DNA from: Candidatus Mediterraneibacter avicola
GTDB taxonomy: Bacteria > Bacillota > Clostridia > Lachnospirales > Lachnospiraceae
Reading direction: 5' to 3'
Length of the DNA stretch: 39,794 nt
Assembly (NCBI GenBank): GCA_019115385.1
Contig: DXDR01000002.1
Location: forward strand, 1-39,794
Under the pieces are notes generated by a model. The model did not search any database. It was not told the origin of the DNA and saw only the letters and a program-made list of their open reading frames with translations. The translations under genes and the position numbers were made by a program. How positions within the stretch are numbered: the stretch's first letter is position 1; the number at the start of each line of letters is the position of its first letter. This document shows positions 1 through 8,748 of this stretch, piece by piece.

Positions 1-531
1 AGGATCATAGTCAACACTCGTTGCATAAAGGTCAAGAACCTGTCGATACATAACCTTTTCAGACGAACGTATATCCCGTATGCGGTCTAACAGTTCTTTC
101 CAGTAATTACCACCGCCCAGATTTTTCAGCCGCTCATCATCCATTGTAAAGCCTTTTATCATGTACTCTTTTAATCGTTCGGTAGCCCAGCGACGAAAAT
201 TTGTGGCAATTTTTGATTTCACTCTATACCCAAGAGAAATGATCATATCAAGATTATAATGTGTTGTATTATATTTTTTCCCGTCAGCAGCAGTTGTTCG
301 GAATTTCCGAACAACTGAAGTTTCTTCCAGTTCGCCTTCTTCAAAAATGTGTTTAATGTGCTCACTGATATTGGATTTACTGGTTTGGTAGAGTTCACAT
401 AATTGCGCCTGTGTAAGCCAAACGGTCTCATCTTCAAACTTAACGTCAATTTTTGTGTGCCCATCTTCCGTCTGATATATGATGATTTCGCTTCCCATAA
501 TATTTAAATCATCTTTGTTGTTCTTCACCAT
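1..531 (-). CDS. RhuM-family protein, 3' part cut off by the window edge
   Basis: Reading the minus strand from the ATG at 531 gives 177 uninterrupted residues running off the left edge. The start has a strong ribosome site (AAAGGGGGC) about 6 bases upstream. The protein begins with a short beta-rich stretch, then a winged-helix-like segment (VWLTQAQLCELYQTSKSNIS, about residues 36-55), then EGELEETSVVRKF and YNLDMIISLGYRVKS, which are hallmarks of the virulence RhuM family. Family members are usually about 330 residues, so roughly half is missing here. RhuM proteins are common on mobile elements and next to restriction or abortive-infection genes, but their biochemical role is not established. 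It lies 37 bases downstream of the STAND gene on the same strand and shares its AT-rich composition, so the two are probably co-transcribed. Confidence 0.85.
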   Translation of the reverse strand, partial: MVKNNKDDLNIMGSEIIIYQTEDGHTKIDVKFEDETVWLTQAQLCELYQTSKSNISEHIKHIFEEGELEETSVVRKFRTTAADGKKYNTTHYNLDMIISLGYRVKSKIATNFRRWATERLKEYMIKGFTMDDERLKNLGGGNYWKELLDRIRDIRSSEKVMYRQVLDLYATSVDYDP

Positions 532-568
532 TCAAGCCCCCTTTCTATTTTTTTCATATATTTTCAAA

Positions 569-3500
569 TCACCCTCTTAAAATTTCATCAATTTCTTCAG
601 ATTCAATTTGCCTTTTTAAATAATCAATTTTTGTTTCGATATATTTTTTATGTTTAATCCATTTTAACCCAATTAAACTTGGAAGCAGTGATTCAAGATA
701 TTCAATCCACGCTGAATACATAGGCACTGCACTACCTGACCAACTCCAAGAAATAGGTGTTAATGGTATCCTTTCAAAATCTTCAACCGATGGATTATTT
801 TCGAGGAGCAGCAAAACATATTCCTTTTTTCTTTCGATTTTTAATTTCGATATAACTGAAAATAGGCAGTACATTTTTGTTTCATCATTGGAACACAGTT
901 GAATACATTGCCGAATCCACTCGTCTTGTTTTTTCAATAGATTTTGCTTATTTTGGATTGGTAATAATAAAGACTCCAAAAAATATGGCACTGACATCTT
1001 GGGAAATCGACAATTCTTCAATAGCTGTTCAAAAATCTTATTATATATTTCTATAAAATCGTCCAAATCGAAAAAGCAACGATGTCTCTCTTGATGGTCA
1101 CTAAAAGAGCTCTCATTTTTATTTATTAAATAACCTATATATTTGTCCAGCAAAGACGGTCTAACCAAATATATTTCTCTCAAAAACTGCCCGTTATAAT
1201 CAAAGTGATTATCATACGATAGCATGGCACAATAAATTTCTTCAATCAATTCGAATTTACAATTATATTTTTGAAGTACTTCCTGCGGTGTATTATGATA
1301 GCCATTAAATAGCAAATCAAAATAAATATGCACTATAAAGGGTGAATACTCCATCTTAGCTAAAATAATTTTGCTTCCAGTTATTAATGCTTGCTTATCT
1401 ATCACATTATACTTCTCAAGAAAATCCACATCACGCATTGAGGCTGAAGTAATATCTTTGTCAGAAGTATCTTCCAAAAAGTTATAAAGCCCTTGCAGAT
1501 GTTTTGGGGCAATTAGCTCCGGCGGCAGTTCATGATAATAAGCATATAACCAGGTATTTTTCTGACTATATTCCTTACTAACAATAATTTGATACACTTC
1601 CTGGTCACACAATAAAGAAAACAGTATGTCGATTAAATGATACGGGTGTAAATTGCCTGGTGTATCTTTTTCTATGTAATACTTAATTGCCTCAACATAG
1701 CAATCTTTTTGAAGAGAAAGGGCATCAAAAGCAATTCCTAATCCTTCTCCAACCTCCCAAGATGCATAATCATCAAGTTCAGAAATATCATTACAAACAT
1801 TGATTAATTTCTTAAACATTTCTAAATCACAATTAGAAATATATTGCTTAATTGCTTGCTGTTTTCGTTGTTTGCGTTCTTCATAACCAACTTCTTCTGA
1901 ATAATCCGATCCTTTAAGAAGCAAATATAGTTGAAAATATTCTCCTACAAAATATTTGGCAAATACTGATTCACAAGAAGAATTTAAAACACTAAAAACT
2001 TGCACTATTCTGTTCACTAAAAGACAATTTTCTAATTTATCTGGTGGAAAATGCAATTCCAAAATTGATTCGATATATTTTAAGTCAAATTGTAGAACCG
2101 GAAGACTTATATCCTCGATAATGCCACCATAAGAACTAAGGATTTTTCTAACTTTTGCTCTATACTTTTCAAATTCACACAAAGAGGATAAAGATTCCCA
2201 AATTAGCTTTCGATATTTTTCAACACCTTCTGATATGGCTAATGGAATTTGATATATGGTAAATGTGTTCTTTCGTCCTGCCTCTGCTGGTGTAAAATGT
2301 AATTTTAAAAATTCTTCTGCTATTTGTAAAAAAAGAGTAGCAACTGATTTTTGTTCCCAATTATCTGAATATTCTTTTATCTTCTCAAAAAAAGTTACTT
2401 GCGTATAAAAACCATAGTTTGCAGAATCTTTATTAATACCAAAATATAGATTAACTGCATGATAAAATTCCATATATAAATCTGGTCGCTTAAAGTAATA
2501 CTGAAAAAACAAATCACAGGCTGTTGGCAAATCAGCCATGTCTGCAAAACCACCAAGAATTTTGATGATATCATCTGTTACATTCTGATAGTTTTTTCCT
2601 TTCTCAGTATCAATATCATTCCATCCGCAAATTACTCCTTCTTCAGATTCAATTTTATTTTGCAAAATCAGAAGTGTTTCGGTTGGATTAATTCGAAAAA
2701 ACACTTTAACAAATTCGAAGAAAGCCGGCGATTTTTCTATTGATAATTCATCCCATAATAATTTTATTTCTTTCTCAACAAAATTGAAAAGAGTTTCATT
2801 TCTAAATATGTTAAGCAATGTATTAACGGAAGAAATGGTTCGCTCCCTATAACTTTGAAAACAAGCCTTAATTATTTTCGACAAACCAATTAATTTTTTA
2901 TCAAAGAAAACGTACTTCAATAAATAATTAGATAAACATTGATCAGAAAAACGAACGGCTTTATCATTACAAATATCTACAATTTCTAGCTCGTGAAGTA
3001 TATGTACGTTTTCAATAAAATCATCTCGATTTAATCCTTTTTGCTGTAATATCGGCAAAAACGCATCAATATGTTCCAAATGGATTGCCTCTAGAAAAGC
3101 AACTATACCAGCGGTTATACATATGTTTTTGTTGCCCAGTAATTGATCCTCCTCTAAAGAAGATCTATAATAATCTTCATATAATTGTGACACATCATTA
3201 ATAGAGTCCAAACGATTCGAATTGCATGCTACTTTCCCTGCGAGTATAGCAATACGAGCATTTCCTTCTGCGATTCTTATGATTCTTTCTTGATATTCTT
3301 GATTTAGAATACCCAATGAAATTTCAAGCAATTTCTTAATCTCATCATCTGAAAAAGCATTTATGTTTACGATTTCATACGAAGTAATTTCTCGGACATC
3401 CTTTATTACTTTTTGAAGCGCATAATCCCTCACTGTAATAAGTATTTTCACATTATACCCCTCTGGCTTCATACAAACATATCGAATAATATGCTGCAAT

Positions 3501-4312
3501 CCTGACAGTTGATTTGCATCATCAATAAAAAGAAAATAGTTTCCTGGCTTGTCTATAAAAAGTTTTAAATCCTCATATATTGGTAAAGCATTACTGTGAA
3601 TGCAGTAAACCTTTTCATTATTAGTATCTGGGTGATTTTTTACATAATGCAAAGCCAAACGAGTTTTTCCAGTACCTGCTGAACCGGTGAGTATAACAAC
3701 ACCTGCTTTCAAATAAGCATCGCCAATATCTTTAAATTCCTTTTCTCTAAACAAAAATTTAGTATCAATTGGTGCTGCCATTCTATTTGAATTATAACTA
3801 TTAATAAAATCATCATACGATTGAATTTGCCCCGTACTTATTGATATCCCCAAAAAATCACGTGAAAGATTATGATGGAAAAGATATATGTCTTCTGCAA
3901 GCTTATCAATCCCGATAACTGTAAGCTTTATTCCAATATTTTCGCATAAAGCTTTTATCTCACTATCTTGAAGGGGTGTAAGATTTGATGAAGTATGGCA
4001 ATAAATAATTTCAGAAATTTTATCATACGGAATACCTGTCCTTGACGTATCAAGACATTTTTTAAGGTCATCCTTAATTTTTGCAAATAACTTTATCTTT
4101 TGAGTTGTGTATTCTACAAAAACATACTTCCCATTTGACGCAATAAAATAAGTATCCGGTGTACCCAAAGTGGTCTTTCGTGTACCCGCCTCTCCGCCAA
4201 GAGATACTATATTAGGATAGCCTATTTTATATAAATAAGAATCACAAAGATTTTGAAATGACCCTGCATCCAGTTGAAGTATTTTTTGTTTGATACTTTC
4301 AATATTAGCCAT
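569..4312 (-). CDS. PD-(D/E)xK-like nuclease / STAND NTPase fusion, candidate anti-phage protein
   Basis: This 1247-residue protein has three visible parts. Residues 1-160 look like a restriction-endonuclease fold: a FQNLCDSYL helix (19-27), then GTPDTYF with D53 and VFVEYTTQK with E67, a D...ExT pattern in place of the usual D...ExK. Residues about 185-400 form a P-loop NTPase: Walker A GSAGTGKT at 210-217, Walker B YFLFIDD at 259-265, and an arginine in ILITVRD (R295). This resembles nSTAND3-type NTPases. The remaining 800 or so residues are leucine-rich and apparently all-helical, consistent with a TPR-like sensor. This nuclease-NTPase-sensor order is that of Avs-type defence proteins; the role here is inferred. 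The ATG at 4312 is preferred because AGAGGTG (4319-4325) sits 6 bases upstream; a GTG at 4321 would overlap that site. The gene follows rlmCD closely and no clear promoter lies between them. A sampled 60-base line (2401-2460) has only 16 G or C. Confidence 0.8.
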   Translation of the reverse strand: MANIESIKQKILQLDAGSFQNLCDSYLYKIGYPNIVSLGGEAGTRKTTLGTPDTYFIASNGKYVFVEYTTQKIKLFAKIKDDLKKCLDTSRTGIPYDKISEIIYCHTSSNLTPLQDSEIKALCENIGIKLTVIGIDKLAEDIYLFHHNLSRDFLGISISTGQIQSYDDFINSYNSNRMAAPIDTKFLFREKEFKDIGDAYLKAGVVILTGSAGTGKTRLALHYVKNHPDTNNEKVYCIHSNALPIYEDLKLFIDKPGNYFLFIDDANQLSGLQHIIRYVCMKPEGYNVKILITVRDYALQKVIKDVREITSYEIVNINAFSDDEIKKLLEISLGILNQEYQERIIRIAEGNARIAILAGKVACNSNRLDSINDVSQLYEDYYRSSLEEDQLLGNKNICITAGIVAFLEAIHLEHIDAFLPILQQKGLNRDDFIENVHILHELEIVDICNDKAVRFSDQCLSNYLLKYVFFDKKLIGLSKIIKACFQSYRERTISSVNTLLNIFRNETLFNFVEKEIKLLWDELSIEKSPAFFEFVKVFFRINPTETLLILQNKIESEEGVICGWNDIDTEKGKNYQNVTDDIIKILGGFADMADLPTACDLFFQYYFKRPDLYMEFYHAVNLYFGINKDSANYGFYTQVTFFEKIKEYSDNWEQKSVATLFLQIAEEFLKLHFTPAEAGRKNTFTIYQIPLAISEGVEKYRKLIWESLSSLCEFEKYRAKVRKILSSYGGIIEDISLPVLQFDLKYIESILELHFPPDKLENCLLVNRIVQVFSVLNSSCESVFAKYFVGEYFQLYLLLKGSDYSEEVGYEERKQRKQQAIKQYISNCDLEMFKKLINVCNDISELDDYASWEVGEGLGIAFDALSLQKDCYVEAIKYYIEKDTPGNLHPYHLIDILFSLLCDQEVYQIIVSKEYSQKNTWLYAYYHELPPELIAPKHLQGLYNFLEDTSDKDITSASMRDVDFLEKYNVIDKQALITGSKIILAKMEYSPFIVHIYFDLLFNGYHNTPQEVLQKYNCKFELIEEIYCAMLSYDNHFDYNGQFLREIYLVRPSLLDKYIGYLINKNESSFSDHQERHRCFFDLDDFIEIYNKIFEQLLKNCRFPKMSVPYFLESLLLPIQNKQNLLKKQDEWIRQCIQLCSNDETKMYCLFSVISKLKIERKKEYVLLLLENNPSVEDFERIPLTPISWSWSGSAVPMYSAWIEYLESLLPSLIGLKWIKHKKYIETKIDYLKRQIESEEIDEILRG

Positions 4313-4349
4313 AATCAACACCTCTGCTATTTGAAATCCTTTTGTTTCA

Positions 4350-4630
4350 CTAAATCATCTTAAAATATCTTAACGCATTTTCGATTGCCTGTTCCTTTTC
4401 TGGTGGCACTTGTGGAACTTTTGGTTCTTTTTCACCTAAATTAAAATTGATTCGTTCTATCAACCCATGTTTTCTTTTAACTCGTGCTATATATAATTGA
4501 GATACCTTAAGCCCTGTCTTATCTAACACATATTGCTTTATTTCAGCGTATGTTGCTTTACTCTCTGCCGCCGTCAAATCAAGCTCATCCATCTCTAATT
4601 CCACATCAATATGTTTATAAGTTTTAAGTT
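4350..4630 (-). other. AT-rich acquired 3' end of rlmCD, presumed element boundary
   Basis: The composition of rlmCD changes inside the reading frame. The 60 bases at 4441-4500 contain 16 G or C, against 37 in 5641-5700 of the same gene. The switch lies near 4600-4640, where a normal RlmCD would terminate (codons for CLLSKLK). The simplest reading is that an element integrated in the 3' end of rlmCD and supplies a new C-terminus; the original 3' end would lie beyond the far end of the element, left of the window. The crossover is probably within or next to the CLLSKL codons. No second copy is visible to confirm it. Confidence 0.55.
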
Positions 4631-6041
4631 TGGAAAGCAGACACACAACTTCAACATGCACCGTCATCGGAAATTGATCGACCACTCTCACCCGTTCCAG
4701 CTCATATCCGTTCTCGCACAACATTCTCAAATCTCTCGCCAGCGTCGCGGAATCGCAGCTCACATACACGACTCGCTCCGGCGCCATCTTCACGATTGTC
4801 TCCAGCACCGCAGAATCGCAGCCCTTCCTGGGCGGGTCGACAACGATCACATCTGCGTGAGCATCTGCCAGCTTATCATCTCCATGTCCCCACTCACTCC
4901 GTCTATAATATTCCGGCAGCACTTCTTCCGCTTTTCCCACAAAAAACTCCGCATTTTCAATTCCGTTTATCCGTGCGTTCTGCCGCGCGTCCTCAATCGC
5001 CTGGGGCACAATCTCCACACCGTACACTTTTCCCGCCTTCTGCGCCAGAAAGAGAGAGATCGTTCCGATTCCGCAGTAGAGATCCCAGACCGTCTCGCCG
5101 CCTTTAAGGTCTGCATATTCCAGGGCAAGGGAATATAGTTTCTCCGTCTGTACCGGATTCACCTGGTAGAAAGACAGAGGGGAAATCTGGTATTTAACAT
5201 CACCGATATAGTCTGTAATATAGCCCTGTCCCCAGAGCACCTGATAGGTCCTGCCCATGATAACATTGGTCTGTTCTGTATTCGGGCTGACGGAAATGCT
5301 GGTCATGCCGTCTAAAACGCAGAGTTTTTTGATCAGCCTGTCCGCCCGGGGCAGTTTTTCTGCATTGATCACCAGGCACACCATGATTTCTTTTGTTGCA
5401 AAGCCATAGCGGATCAGCGCGTGACGGATGATTCCCGTCCCGGTTTTCTCATCGTAGGATGGAATATTATTTTCTTCCATGTATTTCAGGATAATTTCCA
5501 GGATCTCCCGGTTCTGCTCCACGCCCAGGGCGCAGTCCGTATTAGCTATAATGCTGTGGGTCCGCCCGGCGTAAAAGCCGGTGACCGGTCTGCCTTCTTT
5601 ATCCGTGCCAAAGGGAAACTGGGCCTTGTTGCGGTAGCCGAAGGGATGTTCCATGCCGACTGCCGGCTCCATTATCCGGTCCAGCAGCTGCGGGGCAAAA
5701 CCGCCGATACGCTCCAGGTTTCCCCGGACTTTTCCGGCTTTGAATTCCAGCTGTTTTTCATAAGACATTTCCTGGATCTGACAGCCGCCGCACTGCCGGG
5801 CAAAATTACATCTCGGGCTTACACGGTCCGGAGACGGACGCAGGATTTTCGTCAGCTTCGCATATCCATAATTCTTCTTTGCCTTTATGATCTTTGCCTC
5901 CACCTGATCGCCGATCACAGTGTCTTTAATAAACAGCGTATAGCCGTTCACTTTTCCTATTCCCTCTCCGTTTACCCCCACATCTGTGATTTCTGCCGTC
6001 ACAGTCTGGTTTTTCTGCATTCCGCCTTTTTCTTTCTGCAT
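4350..6041 (-). CDS. rlmCD: 23S rRNA (uracil-5-)-methyltransferase of the RlmCD/RumA family with a C-terminal extension
   Basis: The enzyme methylates C5 of uridines in 23S rRNA using SAM. An N-terminal TRAM domain covers about residues 10-68. The 4Fe-4S cluster cysteines are C78, C84, C87 (CGGCQ) and C170. The SAM fold includes DLYCGIGTISL (about 320-330), then VVDPPRKGC and the catalytic cysteine C429 in YVSCDSATLARDL. Family proteins normally end shortly after the VEVVCLLSKL strand, here residue about 472. This one continues for about 92 more residues (ESKATYAEIKQYVLDKTG, YIARVKRKHG, ending ENALRYFKMI). The extension is encoded by AT-rich DNA while the core is GC-rich, so the gene is a mosaic. 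The start at 6041 has AAAGGA 8 bases upstream. Assignment to the family is firm; which uridine it modifies is not deducible. Confidence 0.93.
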   Translation of the reverse strand: MQKEKGGMQKNQTVTAEITDVGVNGEGIGKVNGYTLFIKDTVIGDQVEAKIIKAKKNYGYAKLTKILRPSPDRVSPRCNFARQCGGCQIQEMSYEKQLEFKAGKVRGNLERIGGFAPQLLDRIMEPAVGMEHPFGYRNKAQFPFGTDKEGRPVTGFYAGRTHSIIANTDCALGVEQNREILEIILKYMEENNIPSYDEKTGTGIIRHALIRYGFATKEIMVCLVINAEKLPRADRLIKKLCVLDGMTSISVSPNTEQTNVIMGRTYQVLWGQGYITDYIGDVKYQISPLSFYQVNPVQTEKLYSLALEYADLKGGETVWDLYCGIGTISLFLAQKAGKVYGVEIVPQAIEDARQNARINGIENAEFFVGKAEEVLPEYYRRSEWGHGDDKLADAHADVIVVDPPRKGCDSAVLETIVKMAPERVVYVSCDSATLARDLRMLCENGYELERVRVVDQFPMTVHVEVVCLLSKLKTYKHIDVELEMDELDLTAAESKATYAEIKQYVLDKTGLKVSQLYIARVKRKHGLIERINFNLGEKEPKVPQVPPEKEQAIENALRYFKMI

Positions 6042-6195
6042 CTTTTCGTTCCTTTCCCAAGCAGCTCCGCAAAGCAGCTGTCCGCAATCCTTCCCGTATT
6101 CTGCGATTTGCCGCAGACAGCGGAAGGGTGTATGAAACAGCAGCCTCAGATCTGCTGTCTGCCGACTGCGTTTTCTCTATCTGATAAAACTGATA

Positions 6196-6233
6196 AAACG
6201 GGGACGCAACCCCGTTTCTCTGTTACGTCCCCG
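6196..6233 (-). terminator. Hairpin terminator after yhaM
   Basis: Two alternative stems overlap here. AAACGGGG/CCCCGTTT (6196-6203 with 6210-6217, 6-base loop) is followed on the minus strand by CCGTTTTATC, a terminator-like end. CGGGGACG/CGTCCCCG (6199-6206 with 6226-6233) spans a larger loop and includes the last codons and stop of yhaM. The competing pairings could be a simple terminator with extra pairing or a remnant of a dispersed repeat. Confidence 0.6.
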
Positions 6234-7167
6234 ATGTCCTTCTCAAATTCGACTCGAAAAGTCTGTTAAATCCCAGCCACTCTGTGCCTGTCTTCCCTTT
6301 GAATATCTCTGTCAGCGTCTGCAGCTTTGCATCTGCATTGTCCGCCAGATTCAATGCCAGAGCCTCTGCAAGTGCCGGTTTTTTTGGAGAACCGTATTCC
6401 AGTTCTCCATGGTGGGCAACCACGCAGTGTTTCAGTTCATTAGCCAGCTTTGACGGAAAATCCGGCTGCTCTCTGAGAGCCTCGTCGATCATTTCCACTC
6501 CGATCACAATATGGCCGATGAGCTGTCCTTCATCTGTGTAATCATTGTCCGGAAATGCAGACAGTTCCCTTGTTTTCCCGATATCGTGGCACAAAGCCGC
6601 GGCGATCAGCAGATCTCTGTTTAAAATGGAATACGCTCCCGCGAAATATTCGCACAGATGCACTACGCTCAAAGTATGTTCCAGCAGTCCTCCTGAAAAA
6701 CTGTGATGTACAGTCTTCGCCGCCGAATGTCCCTTAAACCGGCGGATAAAAGTCTCGTCTTTTACAAAAAAATATTCCAGAAGCTGCCGGATCCGGGGAT
6801 TTGAAATCTGCCGGATATACGCGAGCAGTTCCTCATACATCCCGTCCACGCTCTTATCTGTCGTAGGCATATAGTCCGCCGGGTTGTACTCACCCTCCTC
6901 AGCTCTGCGGATCTGCCGGATATTGAGCTGCAGGTTCCCGTTATAGCTGATCACATCTCCGAATACTTCGATAAAATCTTTTTCACTGTACTCTGAAATC
7001 CCCTGAGAGTTCGGATCCCACACTTTCCCGTCCAGTGTTCCTGTCTTATCCTGCAGGAGCAGGTTATCGTAAGGCTTGCCGTTTCGCGTCTCCGCAGAAC
7101 GCTTTCCTTTGCACAGATACACATTTCTGATCGTCTCGCCTTCATGTAGTCCGCTGATATATCTCAT
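6223..7167 (-). CDS. yhaM: 3'-5' exoribonuclease YhaM family (OB-fold plus HD domain)
   Basis: This 314-residue protein matches YhaM in length and order of domains. An OB-fold nucleic-acid-binding domain occupies about residues 1-90 (LLLQDKTGTLDGKVWD). An HD phosphohydrolase domain follows with H164 (GGLLEHTLSV), the H194-D195 pair (ALCHDIGKT) and a later VVAHHGELEYG segment that completes the metal site. YhaM is a cytoplasmic metal-dependent exonuclease that trims RNA and single-stranded DNA 3' ends. AGAGGA lies 5 bases upstream of the ATG. It begins 24 bases after the HtrA-like gene on the same strand, so they likely share the promoter at 8632-8660. Confidence 0.9.
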   Translation of the reverse strand: MRYISGLHEGETIRNVYLCKGKRSAETRNGKPYDNLLLQDKTGTLDGKVWDPNSQGISEYSEKDFIEVFGDVISYNGNLQLNIRQIRRAEEGEYNPADYMPTTDKSVDGMYEELLAYIRQISNPRIRQLLEYFFVKDETFIRRFKGHSAAKTVHHSFSGGLLEHTLSVVHLCEYFAGAYSILNRDLLIAAALCHDIGKTRELSAFPDNDYTDEGQLIGHIVIGVEMIDEALREQPDFPSKLANELKHCVVAHHGELEYGSPKKPALAEALALNLADNADAKLQTLTEIFKGKTGTEWLGFNRLFESNLRRTSGT

Positions 7168-7191
7168 GTCATTCCTCTTTCTTTTCTATTT

Positions 7192-8613
7192 TTACTTATG
7201 CCCTGCCGTCACAGTATATTCAACATCCACATAGCCGTCGGCTCCAAGGCGCATTCCTTTAACCTGTATCTGCTGTCCTGCCCGGATTTCCAGAACCGCT
7301 TTCTGATAGGTTACAAGGTTTGTCACCTTTTCCCGATTTATTTCGCAGATAATATCGCCGCTCTGGATTCCCGCCGACATGGCAGGTGAATCCGGATCCA
7401 CATCAATCACATAGACGCCTTCCGGCATCCCCTGTTCTTCCTTCAGCCTGGACGTGACCGCTGTCCCGTACACGCCGATATATGGCACATTTTCTCCGTT
7501 TGCCAGAAGCTCGATCACTGATTTCAGATCAGAGATGGCATAGGCATTTGCCGTATTTGTCTCTTCCTCTTCCCAGATCGAGGACAGTGCCAGTCCCACG
7601 ACTTCGCCATCCAGATTAAACAGCACTCCCGACCCTTCCTTGGAGGCGGAAATGTCGGTGGCGATCACGCCGCATTCCCCGTCATAAAAGGTCTCCTTAT
7701 AATCAGTTGAACTGATAATACCGTAACTGATGCCGTCCGCATAACTGAACGTATTGCCAAGGGCGATCACCATATCCCCCTGCTTGACGAGATTAGAATT
7801 TCCGAGAGACGCCACTTTTACGGAACTCCAGGTAGATGCGGAAATCCCGCTCTGGGAAACGCTGAATACAGCCAGATGCTGGTTCTGGTCCCGCATCTTC
7901 AAAGTGGCTGTATATTGAGATTCGTCGGCAAACGTAACGGTCCAGCTTTTTTCTTCGCTGCACACAGAATCCGGCGCAAAGATCAGAAGTTCCTGTCCGT
8001 TGTCTGCCGTAATGATTCCTGTTACAGAATCTTCTATTCCTGTTGTCTCGTCGGTCCAATCCTCCCCGCCTGACGTTCTGCTCACAGTGGCAATGCTTTT
8101 TTTCGCTTCGCCGGCAATATTATAGATAGAAGCAAGCATTTCCTCATAACTCATGGCGTCCAGCCTTTTGTCCTCTTCCTGGCTCTCTGCCTCCTGTACT
8201 GCCGCCTCTTCCTCCGACGGTTCCTCGTCTTCTGGAATGGTCACAGGCTCAGGCTCCCCCCGGAACATCCGTTCCGCCCATGGTTTAAGCGCAAAAAAAC
8301 CCAGACAGGCAAAAAGGCCCAGAATCACACCGCAAAGGGCAATTCTGGCAGAATGCCTGAAAAGTCTTTCCCGGCTCAGGGGCTCGGGTTTTATTGTCTC
8401 CTGCAGGAAGGAATATTTTTCTGCTTTATGGTTTTCTCCTGTGCTGTCATCTGTCTGAGACATTTTATTCTCCGTTTCTGCCTGCGCCTCGTCTGCATGT
8501 GGCTCGTCTGTATGAGCGCTCTCTTCCTGCAGATTTTCTTCTTTCCTATCCACTGTGTTCTCCGAAGCCTTTTCCCGGCCCGGATCCCGGTTTTTCCTGT
8601 GCAGCATAGGCAT
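7192..8613 (-). CDS. Membrane-anchored HtrA-like PDZ protein, probable pseudoprotease
   Basis: The 473-residue protein starts with about 85 acidic, low-complexity cytoplasmic residues, followed by one transmembrane helix (about 89-109) and an extracytoplasmic acidic linker (120-150). A trypsin-like domain covers about 170-370 and a PDZ domain about 375-470 (YIGVYG, then SPAMSAGIQSGDIICEI). The fold matches HtrA/DegP: SLGNSNLVKQGDMVIALGN and GVLFNLDGEVVGLAL align well. However, the segment where HtrA has its catalytic histidine (TNNHV) reads IFAPDS, and the DLAV aspartate position reads HLAV. Only a serine in EGSGV (S328), at the GNSGG position, remains. Proteolysis is therefore unlikely; binding through PDZ is plausible. 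AAGGAGA lies just upstream of the ATG. Confidence 0.85.
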   Translation of the reverse strand: MPMLHRKNRDPGREKASENTVDRKEENLQEESAHTDEPHADEAQAETENKMSQTDDSTGENHKAEKYSFLQETIKPEPLSRERLFRHSARIALCGVILGLFACLGFFALKPWAERMFRGEPEPVTIPEDEEPSEEEAAVQEAESQEEDKRLDAMSYEEMLASIYNIAGEAKKSIATVSRTSGGEDWTDETTGIEDSVTGIITADNGQELLIFAPDSVCSEEKSWTVTFADESQYTATLKMRDQNQHLAVFSVSQSGISASTWSSVKVASLGNSNLVKQGDMVIALGNTFSYADGISYGIISSTDYKETFYDGECGVIATDISASKEGSGVLFNLDGEVVGLALSSIWEEEETNTANAYAISDLKSVIELLANGENVPYIGVYGTAVTSRLKEEQGMPEGVYVIDVDPDSPAMSAGIQSGDIICEINREKVTNLVTYQKAVLEIRAGQQIQVKGMRLGADGYVDVEYTVTAGHK

Positions 8614-8631
8614 AATTCTCCTTCAGACTAT

Positions 8632-8660
8632 AGTATAACCGATTCATTTCGATTGTTCAA
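8632..8660 (-). promoter_or_regulatory. Sigma-A promoter for the HtrA-like/yhaM unit
   Basis: On the minus strand TTGAAC (8655-8660) is followed by a 17-base spacer and TATACT (8632-8637), ending 18 bases upstream of the start codon at 8613. It is divergent from the mutS2 promoter. Confidence 0.75.
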
Positions 8661-8678
8661 TCGGAACTTTCCCCGCTC

Positions 8679-8707
8679 TTGTCACAGAGAAAAGATTGGG
8701 GTAAAAT
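8679..8707 (+). promoter_or_regulatory. Sigma-A promoter for mutS2
   Basis: TTGTCA (8679-8684), a 17-base spacer and TAAAAT (8702-8707) lie 41 bases upstream of the mutS2 start. The ribosome site (ACAGGTG) is weak. Confidence 0.7.
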
Positions 8708-8748
8708 GATTACATCTATCTTATTAAAAATAACAGACAGGTGAATTT

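Noticed and set aside
243-464. 73-residue minus-strand frame
   Set aside because: It is a shadow of the RhuM frame, which is continuous from 531 to the left edge and matches a known family.
5421-6269. 282-residue plus-strand open frame
   Set aside because: It lies antisense over rlmCD and the end of yhaM, without a ribosome site or family resemblance; GC-rich codon bias on the other strand explains it.
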